A stretch of DNA of 64,000 nucleotides from AP-15 sp963703855. Its GTDB lineage: Bacteria > Pseudomonadota > Alphaproteobacteria > ATCC43930 > CGMCC-115725. The translations under genes and the position numbers were made by a program. The stretch is taken from assembly GCA_963703855.1 (NCBI GenBank), contig CAVPFW010000022.1, forward strand, positions 620,001-684,000, read 5' to 3'. This document shows positions 47,117 through 56,546 of the stretch, in pieces. The notes below the pieces were generated by a model. That model was not told where the DNA came from. It searched no databases and worked only from the letters and a program-made list of their open reading frames with translations. Numbering within the stretch: position 1 is the stretch's first letter; every line of letters starts with the position of its first letter.

Positions 47117-48768
47117 ATGCCGATCTCGTTGCGTCCCACCGCTGTACTCGTGCCGGCAAGCCTTCTCGCCCTTGTCGTCCTTCTCGCCGCCTGCACGGAG
47201 CGTCAGCCGTTGCCGACCGATCCCACCGGGCGGCTGTTCGCGCGAGGCCTCGACGAGATCGCCGATCTTTACATCGTGCCGGTGTCGAGCCGCAGGCTTG
47301 CTCTCGCCGGCGCCGCACGCCTGGCCGAGCTCGATCCCAAATTATCGATCTCCGAAACACCCGGGCCGGAAAACCAGACCGAGATCGTGCTTCGCCATGG
47401 CCAGCGCGAAGTGGCGTTCTACCCGAGCCCGGCCGCTGACGACCCGCATGTCTGGGGCGCTTGGGTAGGGCGGCTGGTCGCCGATGCGAAGACCGCGTCG
47501 CCAACTCTGGCCGAGGCGCCGGAAGATCGGATCGACAAGAGCCTGTTCGACGGCATCACCAGTGCGCTCGACCGTTTCTCGCGCTACGCGACACCGCAGG
47601 CCGCCCGTGACCAGCGCGCCGCGCGCGACGGTTTCGGCGGGATCGGCATCACCTTCGAAACATCCCCCGACCCGTTCCGGATTGCCAAGCTCGCTCCCGG
47701 CAGCCCAGCGGATCTGGCAGGAATTCGACCGGGCGATAAGTCCTATCGGTCGACGGCAGGCCGACCGCCGGTCAGTCGCAGAAGGACGTGATACGCGAGC
47801 TTCGCGGGCCGGTTTCGAGCACGGTCGCGATCGGCGTCGATCGCCCCGGACTCGGCCTGCCCCACAGCTACCGGCTGCAGCGCAGCTTGATCATCCTGCC
47901 GACGGTGATCTTTTCCCGCGAGGACGGCGTCGTCGTCTTTCACGTCTCGGGCTTCAACCAGAACACCACCCAACAGCTGGTCGAGGATCTCGCCACGGCG
48001 ATCCGCGAGATGGGCCCGCGGCTTCACGGGATCGTGCTCGATTTGCGCGGCGATCCCGGGGGGCTGCTCGATCAGGCGGTGAGCCTCGCCGACGTGTTCC
48101 TGGCCAAGGGCCCGATCGTGGCGGCGGTGGGCCGCAACCCGGCCAGCCGCCAGTACTTCGAGGCGTCGGGCGACAGCATCGCACCGCAGATTCCGATCGC
48201 GGTTCTGGTCAACGGCGGGTCCGCCTCGGCCTCCGAGATCGTCGCGGCGGCGCTGCAGGATGCCGGACGCGCCGTCGTGATCGGCAGCGCCTCCTATGGC
48301 AAGGGAACGGTGCAAACCGTCCTGCGCCTTCCCAACAATGGCGAGCTGACCTTGACTTGGGCTCAGCTGGTCGCGCCCTCCGGCTATTTGCTGAACGAGC
48401 ACGGCGTGGTCCCGACCGTATGCACCAGCGATCTCGAGGATGACGGCCGGTCGCTGCAGATTGCGTTGCAGCGCGCGAGCGAATTGTCGGCGGTCTCGCC
48501 GTTGACCGGGCATCCGCGCGCCTCGCTCGACGAGCGCGGCTGGCTGCGGCTGCGCGGCTCCTGCCCGGCACGCGACAGCGAGCGCGCGATCGATGTTGCG
48601 GTAGCGGAGCGCCTGCTGACCGACCCCGTGCGCTACGGTCAGGCGGTCCATGTGATCCTCCCGGACCCGAGCCTGGCGGAGAAGCCGGTCGGGACCGCGC
48701 CGGCTTCCGCCGGGCCGATCTTGACAGGTGCCGACGGATCGCTATCTTCCGGCCTAGGCAATCCCTGA
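47117..48768 (+). CDS. S41 family carboxyl-terminal processing protease-like lipoprotein, frameshifted
   Basis: A lipobox VVLLAACTE puts the lipidated Cys at residue 26. A PDZ domain (GFGGIGITFE, IAKLAPGSPADLAGIRPGD) is followed by the S41 peptidase domain with LHGIVLDLRGDPGGLLDQAV, the catalytic Ser in VNGGSASASEIVAAALQD and Lys in ASYGKGTVQTVLRLP. Near 47742 one C is missing (restoring it gives GDKSLSVDGRPTAGQSQKDV), so the first frame ends at 47791 and the second starts formally at 47788. The reconstructed protein is about 550 residues and periplasmic, tethered to a membrane, and probably cleaves C-termini of envelope proteins. Confidence 0.88.
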
Positions 48769-48785
48769 AGCGGGAGATCTCCAGC

Positions 48786-48953
48786 GTGGCCAAGACCAGC
48801 ACCGTCCTGATCAAGCTCGTCAGCAGCGCCGATACGGGCTTTTACTATGTGACAAAAAAGAACCCGCGGGCAAAGACTGCAAAGCTCGAGCTGAAAAAGT
48901 TCGATCCGGTGGCGCGCAAGCACGTCGTCTTCAAAGAGGCCAAGATCAAGTAA
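48786..48953 (+). CDS. rpmG: 50S ribosomal protein L33 (55 aa)
   Basis: A short GTG-started gene: AKTSTVLIKLVSSADTGFYY then VTKKNPRAKTAKLELKKFDP and VARKHVVFKEAKIK. This is the Cys-free form of L33 typical of proteobacteria, with the usual 55-residue length. GGGAG upstream of the GTG serves as ribosome-binding site. It is 17 bp after the protease gene. Confidence 0.95.
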   Translation: MAKTSTVLIKLVSSADTGFYYVTKKNPRAKTAKLELKKFDPVARKHVVFKEAKIK

Positions 48954-49184
48954 TTCGCCCGGCGAACCGCCTCGGTTCGGGCCGACCCCACGATCGGATG
49001 CCGATCTTGTGATCGGATGAGGAGGGTCCGAGCCGAAGACGGTTTGTCTGCGGAAGGCGGCGGCGATCGCGCTTCATATGGATTGGCGAATTACGCCGAT
49101 CGCGGACAGCATGAATTTTGTGCTTAATCCAGCACCCGCGGCATGCGATGATCGCGCGATCCCATAAAACGATCGGAGGCCGCC

Positions 49185-49877
49185 GTGACAAAATACATGC
49201 TGGTCAGCTTCAAGACCTGCCCTTGGGTGCAGCGCTCGGCAATCGTGTTGCGGGAAAAGAACACCGAGTTCGAGCTGCGCCATATCGAGCCCAACAATCG
49301 GCCCGACTGGTTTCTCGCGATCTCGCCGCACAAGAAGGTGCCGGTGCTGCGCATCGACGACCGGGTGTCCTTGTTCGAGTCCAATGCCATCAACGAGTAT
49401 CTGGACGAAACCATCTCGCCGCGGCTGCATCCCCAGGACCCGATCGAGCGCGCGCTGAACCGCGCCTGGACCGACTACGTGCCGACCTTCGCCGGCATTG
49501 TGACCGCGACCGCCTACGCCGACACCGAGGAGGAGTACAACAAGGCGGCGTCCGGCATCCCGGTGCCGTTCGAGCGGCTCGAAAAGGCGCTCGAAAAGCA
49601 GGGTGGCGGCCCGTTTTTCAACGGCCCGGACTACTCGCTGGTCGACGCCGCCTACGCGCCGTTTCTGCAGCGTTATTTCTTCCTCGACCGGGTCAGGAAG
49701 CTCGGCCATATCGAGAATTACCCGCGGCTCAAAGCCTGGGGCGACGCGCTGATGACGCGAGCCTCGACCAATTCCTTCCTCCCCGCCGAGTTCGAAGCGA
49801 TGTACCGCGACGGCTTGAGGCGCCGCAACAAGTGGGTGTCGCGATTCGTCGAGCCGGCAAAGGCCGCGGCCGAATAA
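49185..49877 (+). CDS. Glutathione S-transferase family protein (230 aa)
   Basis: GTG start. The N-terminal thioredoxin-like domain has VSFKTCPWVQRSAIVLREKN (a CPW.Q active-site region), the cis-Pro loop HKKVPVLRIDD and the glutathione-binding SNAINEYLDE. The C-terminal helical domain contains FFNGPDYSLVDAAYAPFLQR with the N-capping box. It resembles omega/beta-type GSTs with a possible catalytic Cys at residue 12. The substrate is unknown. Confidence 0.9.
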   Translation: MTKYMLVSFKTCPWVQRSAIVLREKNTEFELRHIEPNNRPDWFLAISPHKKVPVLRIDDRVSLFESNAINEYLDETISPRLHPQDPIERALNRAWTDYVPTFAGIVTATAYADTEEEYNKAASGIPVPFERLEKALEKQGGGPFFNGPDYSLVDAAYAPFLQRYFFLDRVRKLGHIENYPRLKAWGDALMTRASTNSFLPAEFEAMYRDGLRRRNKWVSRFVEPAKAAAE

Positions 49878-49906
49878 GCGGACCGCATTCGTCAAGCCTG
49901 CGACCA

Positions 49907-49943
49907 CCACCGGCGGCGCGGCCCAGTCGCGCTGCCGGTGGTC
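49907..49943. terminator. Strong inverted repeat after the GST gene
   Basis: ACCACCGGCGGC and GCTGCCGGTGGT pair over 12 positions with one mismatch, around a 13-base loop, 30 bp after the GST stop. There is no T-run, so factor-independent termination is not certain, but a hairpin between a gene end and a tRNA relic is the natural place for one. Confidence 0.4.
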
Positions 49944-50008
49944 CGGACGCCCGCGTTCGCGATGCGGCCGGACAGCGATTGTCAGGAGCGCGCGCCGCTC
50001 CACGGTCA

Positions 50009-50058
50009 TGGTGAGCCCGTCGGGATTCGAACCCGAGACCTACTGATTAAAAGTAAGC
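50009..50058 (-). other. 3-prime fragment of tRNA-Lys(UUU): attachment-site repeat
   Basis: Reading the minus strand, the sequence from the anticodon loop (CTTTTAA) through the 3-prime anticodon stem, variable loop, T-arm (GGTTCGAATCC) and acceptor strand ending CTCACCA matches the 3-prime half of a bacterial tRNA-Lys(UUU). The 5-prime half is missing: after the anticodon stem the sequence becomes unrelated. A tyrosine-integrase gene starts 160 bp away. This is what one end of an element integrated into a tRNA-Lys gene looks like. By orientation the intact tRNA should lie at the other end, to the right; I did not see it in the window. Confidence 0.85.
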
Positions 50059-50220
50059 GGTGGGTCCGCGCCAACCTCTGCCATATATTGCCATAGGGCC
50101 TGTATTAATTGGCTTTCCGGCCGACGTTCTGATTTAATCCCCGCCACAGATCGCCAGGCGGACCCATAGCGGACCCCTTCCCGAGGTCCGCTTCAGGTCG
50201 GCGACCTCGAAGGCGCCAGG

Positions 50221-51483
50221 ATGGCCAAATTATCCGATCGATATCTGGCCGGTTTGAAGCTCGAGGCGGGCCGCAAAGACCGCCTCGTCTTCGACAGCGA
50301 TTGCCGCGGCCTCGGGGTGCGGGTGACGTCCAAAGCCCGCGCCTTCATCGTCCAGTGGACAGATCCGGCGACCAAGCGGAATATTCGTGAGCCCATCGGG
50401 GTTTGGGGAAGCATTACGGTCGAGCAAGCCCGAGTAGCAACGCGGGCTCGTCTCGGCGATGTGGCCAAAGGGATCAACCCGCGGGCCGAGCGCTTGCGCG
50501 TGAGGCGCGCTGCGGAGCGCGAACGCGCCGAGATGGCGCTGAGCTTTGATGCGCTTGTCGAAGAATGGGCCGCCTTGCATCTGGTACACCGTCGCGAGCG
50601 TTACCGCACAGAAGCCATCCGCGCAATTCGGCATGCCTTCCCGGACCTTCTCAAGCTGCCGGCGGCGCGGATAACACGGGCCGATGCGGTGAACGCACTC
50701 GACAAGTTCGTTAGAGCCGGCAGGGTAGCGATGGCCGGGCGAACCCTTGCTTATGCGCGCGCCGCGTTCCAGTGGGCCGAGAAGCGCGGAAAGGTGCCGC
50801 ACAATCCATTCTTGGGATTGCCTATCATCACCTCCAGCAAGGCTCGGGAGCGGGTACTGAGCGACGGCGAACTGGCAGAAGAGTGGTCCGCCGCAGACAC
50901 TCTCGGATATCCGTTTGGCCCGTTCTTCAAGCTCACGATTTTGACGATGCAGCGGCGCGCGGAAGTTTCCGGAATTCGCTGGTCGGAGATTTCCGACGAT
51001 CTGAGCGTGTGGACCGTGCCTGGATCGAGGATGAAGAATGGCCGACCGCACGATGTGCATCTGTCGAAAGCCGCCCGTGAAATCCTGCGCTCGATACCGC
51101 GCATCGATGGCTGTGACTTCGTCTTCAGCACGACTGGCAGGACGCCGGTTTCTGGAATCTCGAAAGCCAAGGTGACGCTTGATGCGGCCATCATGAAGGC
51201 GCGGGGCGATGCGGCCGAGAAAGCGGAACGCAAACCAACGCCATTGGTCCCGTGGCGTATTCATGATCTGAGGCGTTCGGGGGTCTCGACCCTGGCGCGG
51301 CTGGGATTTGATTCGATCGTCGTCGACAAGATCCTTGCGCACGCGCCGGCGAAGCTTCTCGGTGTCGCAGCCGTTTATCAGCGCCACGAGTTCACCCGCG
51401 AGCGTGCCGCGGCGCTCGACACTTGGGCCGCGCATGTGCTCGGGATTCGGGCGAACAATGTCGTGCGTTTCCAGGCTGGCTGA
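50221..51483 (+). CDS. int: Tyrosine recombinase/integrase with DUF4102-type arm-binding domain (420 aa)
   Basis: The N-terminal ~100 residues are the arm-binding domain of P4/Rac-like integrases (YLAGLKLEAGRKDRLVFDSD, LGVRVTSKARAFIVQW, LGDVAKGINPRAE). A core-binding SAM-like domain follows (about 105-200), then the catalytic domain with Arg in LTILTMQRRAEVSGIRW, HDLRR in WRIHDLRRSGVSTLA and the nucleophile Tyr in VAAVYQRHEF. All catalytic residues are present and the frame is open, so the integrase may be active. Its place next to the tRNA-Lys fragment identifies the element's target. Confidence 0.94.
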   Translation: MAKLSDRYLAGLKLEAGRKDRLVFDSDCRGLGVRVTSKARAFIVQWTDPATKRNIREPIGVWGSITVEQARVATRARLGDVAKGINPRAERLRVRRAAERERAEMALSFDALVEEWAALHLVHRRERYRTEAIRAIRHAFPDLLKLPAARITRADAVNALDKFVRAGRVAMAGRTLAYARAAFQWAEKRGKVPHNPFLGLPIITSSKARERVLSDGELAEEWSAADTLGYPFGPFFKLTILTMQRRAEVSGIRWSEISDDLSVWTVPGSRMKNGRPHDVHLSKAAREILRSIPRIDGCDFVFSTTGRTPVSGISKAKVTLDAAIMKARGDAAEKAERKPTPLVPWRIHDLRRSGVSTLARLGFDSIVVDKILAHAPAKLLGVAAVYQRHEFTRERAAALDTWAAHVLGIRANNVVRFQAG

Positions 51484-51627
51484 TCTCCGGCGAGACGGAG
51501 AGCGATAGCCGCGGCCGCGGGAGCGCTGTAAATTCGCCCCGCGGCGGATAGGGATTGCAACTCGACAAGTCCGGCACGGCACCGGGCTTCCGCCGTGACC
51601 CCTTGCGGGCGCCCGGCGGAGGCGCTG

Positions 51628-52365
51628 ATGCCCGTACCCGAGCCCAGGTTGCTGTTGCTGTGCGAGGCGGCCTGCCGTGTCGCCGATCGCTGCGGCGTCT
51701 CGATTGAAGAGGCAAAAGCCGCGCTGGATCGAGCGTTTCGGCAAGCTTCCCTTGTTCCTTACAACTCCAGCTTCGAAAAGGTTCGCGTCTGGGAGGACGC
51801 GGTAATCGATTGGGAGCACAGCTCGCTCAGATTTGTGAATTACACGATTGAGGGCGTTCATGTGTTCAGGCAGCACCTCGACGATTGGATGGCCCAAGCT
51901 GCACCCGGCACTGGACGGGCTTTCGCCGCGAAGATGTTACGAGCTTCAGCGGAGGGGCCCATGACTACGCCTCAGCCTTGGCGATTCTTAGAACCGTATT
52001 GGGACGTTCGGGACGCTCTCGGATGGCTAATTGATCGCGACCCAAAACGGTTCGGCCGGATCTTCAACCATGCGATCTCCGGGCCGCAACGTTTTACACG
52101 AACCCTGCCCGAAAAGACGACAACCCGGCGCGAACGGTGCTCCACGCGTTCCAGGAGGGTCGGTTACCGGCGTTCAGAGACGGCCAGAGGTCCCTATCGA
52201 GTTCTGGTCTACCACCTCGCCCAACGAGATCAAAAACGACGCTGCGACGCGGATGCGGCGCCAGGACGTATTGGCGCTTTGGCCGGAGGCGTGGAAATGG
52301 AACCAGGCGGTTGTCTGGGCGATGTGGCGCGACGAGGAGCTGGTCACGTTGTGCGACCAGGATAG
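51628..52365 (+). CDS. Unrecognised accessory-element protein, frameshifted
   Basis: From the ATG at 51628 the protein reads LLLLCEAACRVADRCGVSIE, HSSLRFVNYTIEGVHVFRQH and LEPYWDVRDALGWLIDRDPK. Near 52090 the frame slips; the other frame gives FYTNPARKDDNPARTVLHAF and QEGRLPAFRDGQ, and another slip leads to PIEFWSTTSPNEIKNDAATR then RRQDVLALWPEAWKWNQAVV. This W-rich pattern (W..R.AL.WL..RD, GRL.A.RDG, P.E.W) recurs in short regulatory or accessory proteins of alphaproteobacterial prophages and islands whose function I do not know. It lies directly after the integrase gene. Confidence 0.45.
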   Translation: MPVPEPRLLLLCEAACRVADRCGVSIEEAKAALDRAFRQASLVPYNSSFEKVRVWEDAVIDWEHSSLRFVNYTIEGVHVFRQHLDDWMAQAAPGTGRAFAAKMLRASAEGPMTTPQPWRFLEPYWDVRDALGWLIDRDPKRFGRIFNHAISGPQRFTRTLPEKTTTRRERCSTRSRRVGYRRSETARGPYRVLVYHLAQRDQKRRCDADAAPGRIGALAGGVEMEPGGCLGDVARRGAGHVVRPG

Positions 52366-52373
52366 TCGCCGAT

Positions 52374-53156
52374 TTGCCGAACGTGGCGCCGAACGTACCC
52401 GTGCCGGGCTCCGGCCTGCGGGCGGCGAGCAAGGCCTTAGGGGCTTGGTCCGGGCGGATTACGGCTCGCGGCAAACAAGACGGCGAAAACGCTATCAAAA
52501 TCATCCAGCCGAAGGCTTGGCCAGAGTGGGCCGGCATGCCGACGGGCTGGAGCGAGGACGAGATCTCCGAGATGACATGCTCGCGGGCGAATTTGGGAAT
52601 GACGCTCGATCGCTCGTGCTCTACCTCCACCCCGACCCCGGGTCCAGCCGAAGAGTGTCTGCGATTGCCTCCGGAGGGGCTACGGACTTGGCTCGACCTC
52701 TACGGTGTGGATGACCCGCTGATCACGACCGAGATCCTTTCCCGGTGCTGGCTCCCGCACAATTTTTGCCGCCGGTGGTTCGAGCGGCAGGGTCTTGCTT
52801 GGCCGAGCGGATTTGACCCACCGGGTGCACCGCGCGCGCCAACGGTGTCTGCAAGGCGCCCCTCAACGACGCGGAGCGTCGTTGCAATCTGCGAAATATC
52901 GTCGACCGCCGACGAAAACGAGCGGAGTAACAGTCCTCACGCTGATATTAGTCCTCACAAGAAGCTGCCCCGCGCCGGTAAACAAAGAGCCGCATACCGA
53001 GCCGCGCTCAGCGCATGGATGGCGGCGCAGACTCGCCAACCTGCAAAGGATGGGGCCGGTTCGATCTCGCTGGAGTTTAAATCCCATTGCGAGCAGCACT
53101 TGCCCGGAATGGTGCCATCGCGCGGACGAACTCGCGCGCTCAGTGGCGGCGGCTAG
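52374..53156 (+). CDS. Unrecognised accessory-element protein, second part
   Basis: The frame entering here reads GLRAASKALGAWSGRITARG, AIKIIQPKAWPEWAGMPTGW, then WLDLYGVDDPLITTEILSRC and FCRRWFERQGLAWPSGFDPP, and near the end RAAYRAALSAWMAAQ and EFKSHCEQHLPGM. It may continue the preceding reading frame after a slip near 52375, or be a separate protein with a lost start. No catalytic motif is visible. It ends 10 bp before the primase/helicase gene, with which it is probably co-transcribed. Confidence 0.4.
   Translation: MPNVAPNVPVPGSGLRAASKALGAWSGRITARGKQDGENAIKIIQPKAWPEWAGMPTGWSEDEISEMTCSRANLGMTLDRSCSTSTPTPGPAEECLRLPPEGLRTWLDLYGVDDPLITTEILSRCWLPHNFCRRWFERQGLAWPSGFDPPGAPRAPTVSARRPSTTRSVVAICEISSTADENERSNSPHADISPHKKLPRAGKQRAAYRAALSAWMAAQTRQPAKDGAGSISLEFKSHCEQHLPGMVPSRGRTRALSGGG
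52864..52884. other. Perfect 9-bp stem hairpin inside the element
   Basis: CAACGACGC-GGA-GCGTCGTTG is a perfect inverted repeat with a three-base loop. It lies within the second accessory reading frame, about 300 bp before the primase/helicase gene. It could be a protein-binding or replication-related site, or coincidence. Confidence 0.4.
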
Positions 53157-53166
53157 GTTGTGACGA

Positions 53167-55130
53167 ATGCCGTCTGGACGACGCGGCATGCCCCTCGATG
53201 GCCTCGCTCACGACGCACGCTGGGTGGCGTGGCGCAACGAACTACGCGGGGGCAAATCCGCCAAGGTGCCCTATGCGCCAAGCGGCGGCAGGGCGAAGGC
53301 CGATGATCCCGCCACCTGGGGGACCCGTGCCGATGCCGAAACAATGGCCGCTAAAATCGTCAACGGACAGGGCGGCGGCATCGGAATCGAACTCGGTGAT
53401 CTCGGAGACGACACTTACCTCGCCGGCATCGACCTCGACAGTTGCCTTGACGAGGGTGGCACGGTCGCCGCATGGGCCGCGTCAATCCTCGACACGGTGC
53501 GCAGCTATGCCGAGGTATCGCCCTCCGGGCACGGCCTCGGAGTATCTTCTACGTAGCAAGCGAGGATGTCCGCCCGTTCCTAGGTAACGCCGGCATAGGC
53601 GAGCCCGGACAATGGGGCTTTAAGCGCAGCGTCGGAGAGGACGGCAGGGACCACGGTCCCGCAGTCGAGATCTATTTCGCGCGGCGCTACTTCACAGTCA
53701 CTGGGCAGTGGTGGGCGCGGGCATCGGAACAACTGACGATGGTCGACCGCGCGGCGCTCGAACGGCTCGCGCAGCTCATCCCACCTGCTCGGTCGGGTAT
53801 GGCCGACAGTGACAAAGGGGGCGCCGACCATTCCCGCTCCGCGATTGCCTTCCGCAAAGGCGCCACGCTGCGCCGCGCTGGCAAGATGTTCGAGGAAATG
53901 GGTGCTGCCCTCCGCGCTGATCCAGAGACCGCCGATTGGGTCCGCGAAAAAGGCGATACGAATTCCGGCCGCGAGCTCCGCCGCATTGGGGACCACGCTG
54001 TCGATCGGCAGCAACGAAATTCCAAAGCGTACAGGGGCACACCGGGGGTGCGTCGCTTCGACCTGGTGCGCTTCAAAGACATCAAACTGCGGACCGCCGC
54101 CGTCTATCTCGTGAACGGGCTGATCCCCCGCGAAGAACTCGTCGTTATATGGGGACCGCCAAAGTGCGGAAAGAGCTTCTGGACGTTCGACCTAGCGATG
54201 CACATCGCGCTCGGCTGGACTTACCGCGGTCACCGCGTCACCCAGGGAACCGTTGTCTATGTGGCGTGCGAGGGTGAGCGCGGGCTTGTCGCCAGGGTGA
54301 TCGCCTTCCGCGAAGCAAAGCCTGTGGAAGAAGATGATCCGCCTTTTTTCCTCTTAACTACCCGCCTTGACCTCGTGGCCGACGTTGAGGCCCTGATCCA
54401 CGAGATTTCAGCCGAGCTTGGACCAGAAGATTGTTCCGTCATAGTCATCGACACGCTCAACCGGTCGCTCGCCGGCAGCAAGTCGAAGGACGAGGACATG
54501 TCGGCCTACGTCCGAGCGACCGACAGATTGCGAGAGGCCTTCGGTTGCGCCGTGCTCGTGGTCCATCATTGCGGCATCAACGGTGATCGGCCACGCGGCC
54601 ACACGTCACTCACAGGCGCTGCAGATGCACAGATCGCAGTGAGGCGCTACGCCGGCGACGAGATCACAACAATCGTCGAATATATGAAAGACGGCCCCGA
54701 GGGTGAGAAGACTGCGAGCCGGTTGACCATGATCGAGGTCGGGACGGACGAGGATGGCGAGCCGATAACGAGCTGCGTCATTGAGGCGACGGCCGGGGCA
54801 CCGCAGAAACGACGCAACCGGGTCGGCGGCCAAGCCGGGATTGCCTTCGGTTGTTGCAGAATGCCCTAGCCGACAAGGGCGAGAGGCCGCCCGACCATAT
54901 CCATTTCCTTACCGGTCGGCAGGTTGTCCCCCTTTCGGTCTGGCGTGCCTATTGCCAGAAGGGCGGGTTGGTCGAGGGGGACAATGAAGAAGCCCTCAAG
55001 AAAGCCTGGCAGCGGGTCCGTGAACGGCTTCTAAGTGCCGGATTTATCGGCATTTGGGAGCAACGCGTCTGGATTGTCGAGCCCGAAGGGGAGAGAGGGA
55101 CATCAAGGGACATGTCCCCGGACAGTGGGG
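53167..55130 (+). CDS. Primase-polymerase/RepA-like AAA helicase of a mobile element, twice frameshifted
   Basis: The N-terminal part resembles plasmid/phage primase domains: WVAWRNELRGGKSAKVPYAP, DPATWGTRADAE and GIDLDSCLDEGG. A slip near 53539 (CC to C) leads to the frame with FYVASEDVRPFLGNAGIGEP and EIYFARRYFTVTGQWW. From about 54120 a RecA-like AAA_25/RepA helicase domain follows: Walker A WGPPKCGKSFWTFDLAMHIA, VVYVACEGERGLVAR, Walker B SVIVIDTLNRSLAGSKSKDE and HHCGINGDRPRGHTSLTGAA. A second slip near 54852 restores RLLQNALADKGERPPDHIHF and a winged-helix-like tail. The gene would replicate the excised element. Its end runs into the IS256 copy, so the native stop may be lost. Confidence 0.75.
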
Positions 55131-55145
55131 GGACGGACAGGGTCG

Positions 55146-56526
55146 GGTCGCGTCGTGAACTTGGTGGAAATTGCCGATGGCGGTCATCTCCGGTGGTCAG
55201 GTTAGCGGTTCGAGCAGCCGGATCAAGTAAGTGCTCGGCCGGGGCAACGTGAAGGGTGTTCCAGCCGTCGACTTTGCGCAGCGTGATCTGGCCGCGGGCC
55301 AGCAACGCCCAGAACAGCATGCAGGCGGTCTGCGCGCAGGGCAGCATGCATTGGGTCTTGATGCGCCGCTCAAACTCCTCATGCAACCGCTCGATGGCGT
55401 TGGCAGTGCGGATGGATTTCCATTGGCCGCTCGGGAAGCGCAGGAAGGCGAGGAGTTTCTCGCCCGCTTCTTCCAGGCTGTCGGCGACCGGGCGGCAGCG
55501 GAGGCGCCATTTGCGCAGGAACGCCTTGCGCTTGGCCTCCACTTCCTGGGGCGTGTTGGCGTAGATCATGTCGGCGTAATCAGCGCTGACCTCGTCGTAG
55601 AGCTTCTTCGGCGCGTGGGCCGGCCGGTTGCGGTGCTTATGCACCGTGCAGCGCTGGACCGGCGCGTCGTTCCACAGGGCGGCGAATCGCCTTTTCCAAG
55701 CCTGACGCGCCATCGACGACGACCAGCTCAGGCGCTGCCGGGCCACCGGCCACCACGTCGTCCAGGAGGGCCCGCCAGGCGGCCGCGCTTTCGCCGCCCC
55801 TGTTGCGCAAGGCGAGCAGCACCTTCTGGCCGTCACGCCGAACACCCGGCGCCACCAACACCGAGAGGCGGGTCGCCTTGCTGTCCGGGCAAACCCGGAC
55901 GACCGTGCCGTCGAGGATCAGGCGGACGAGGTCGTCCCCGGCAAGATCGCGCTTTTGCCAAGCCTCCCAGTCGGACTGCACCTTGTGCCGGGTCCTGCTG
56001 ACGGTGTCCTTGCCAACCGCCCCGCCGAACAGCGCCGCCAAGGCGCGCCGGACCCGTCGCGTGCTGGTGCCGGCCCGATAGGCGCCGACGATCAGCCGCT
56101 CGGCCTGCACTGTCAGCCGCTTGTAGGCCGGAAACGCCTTGCTGCGCCACTCCGCTTGCCTACCATTGCCATCGGTCACCCGTGCCCGGGGAACCGACAC
56201 CGTCATCGGCCCGAACCTGCCGAGCAACTGGCGCTCCCGGTGGCCGTTCCGATGCCCGGCCGCCGCGGCGCTGCGGTCATACCGGCCACGCCCCAAAGCC
56301 GCGGCAAGCTCTTCTTCCAGCATGTTTTCAATGAAGCCCCGGATGCGCTGGCGAACCCCGGCCTCCAGCGGATCAAACCAACCCGCTCCCAGCAATGGAA
56401 CCTCGTCCGCGAACGCGATATCCTTCGTCATGGCGAGAGCTCCCCCGGCGGCGCTGACCGCCGGTTTTACGTTGTGAATTAGGAGATTACGCCACCTTCA
56501 AATTTCCCCACCCGCGCGACGCGACC
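55146..56526 (-). mobile_element. IS256-family insertion sequence (about 1.38 kb) with imperfect terminal repeats
   Basis: The outer ends share GGTCGCGTCG, and after a short unmatched stretch GTGG.AAATT, GGCGGTCATCTCC on the left and GGTGGCGTAATCTCC on the right, in inverted orientation (left arm from 55146, right arm ending 56526). A mutator-type transposase lies between, facing left. I could not find a matching 8-9 bp target duplication, so the exact tips are uncertain or the copy has been rearranged. The insertion lies at the end of the element's primase/helicase gene. Confidence 0.75.
55197..56431 (-). CDS. IS256-family (mutator) transposase, frameshifted
   Basis: The start is MTKDIAFADEVPLLGAGWFD, followed by RGFIENMLEEELAAALGRGR and HRNGHRERQLLGRFG, the usual N-terminus. 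DDE residues: LILDGTVVRVCPDSKATRLS holds the first Asp and PELVVVDGASGLEKAI the second. After that the frame breaks near 55690 and resumes with AALWNDAPVQRCTVHKHRN. The catalytic Glu lies in ANAIERLHEEFERRIKTQ and the conserved end is LRKVDGWNTLHVAP. If the frameshift is real the copy is inactive; a one-base error would make it active. Confidence 0.88.
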
Positions 56527-56546
56527 ATCTGCCGGTGCTTGAAAAC

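Noticed and set aside
50009..50100. A complete tRNA-Lys gene
   Set aside because: Only the 3-prime half pairs and matches; the D-arm and 5-prime acceptor strand are absent.
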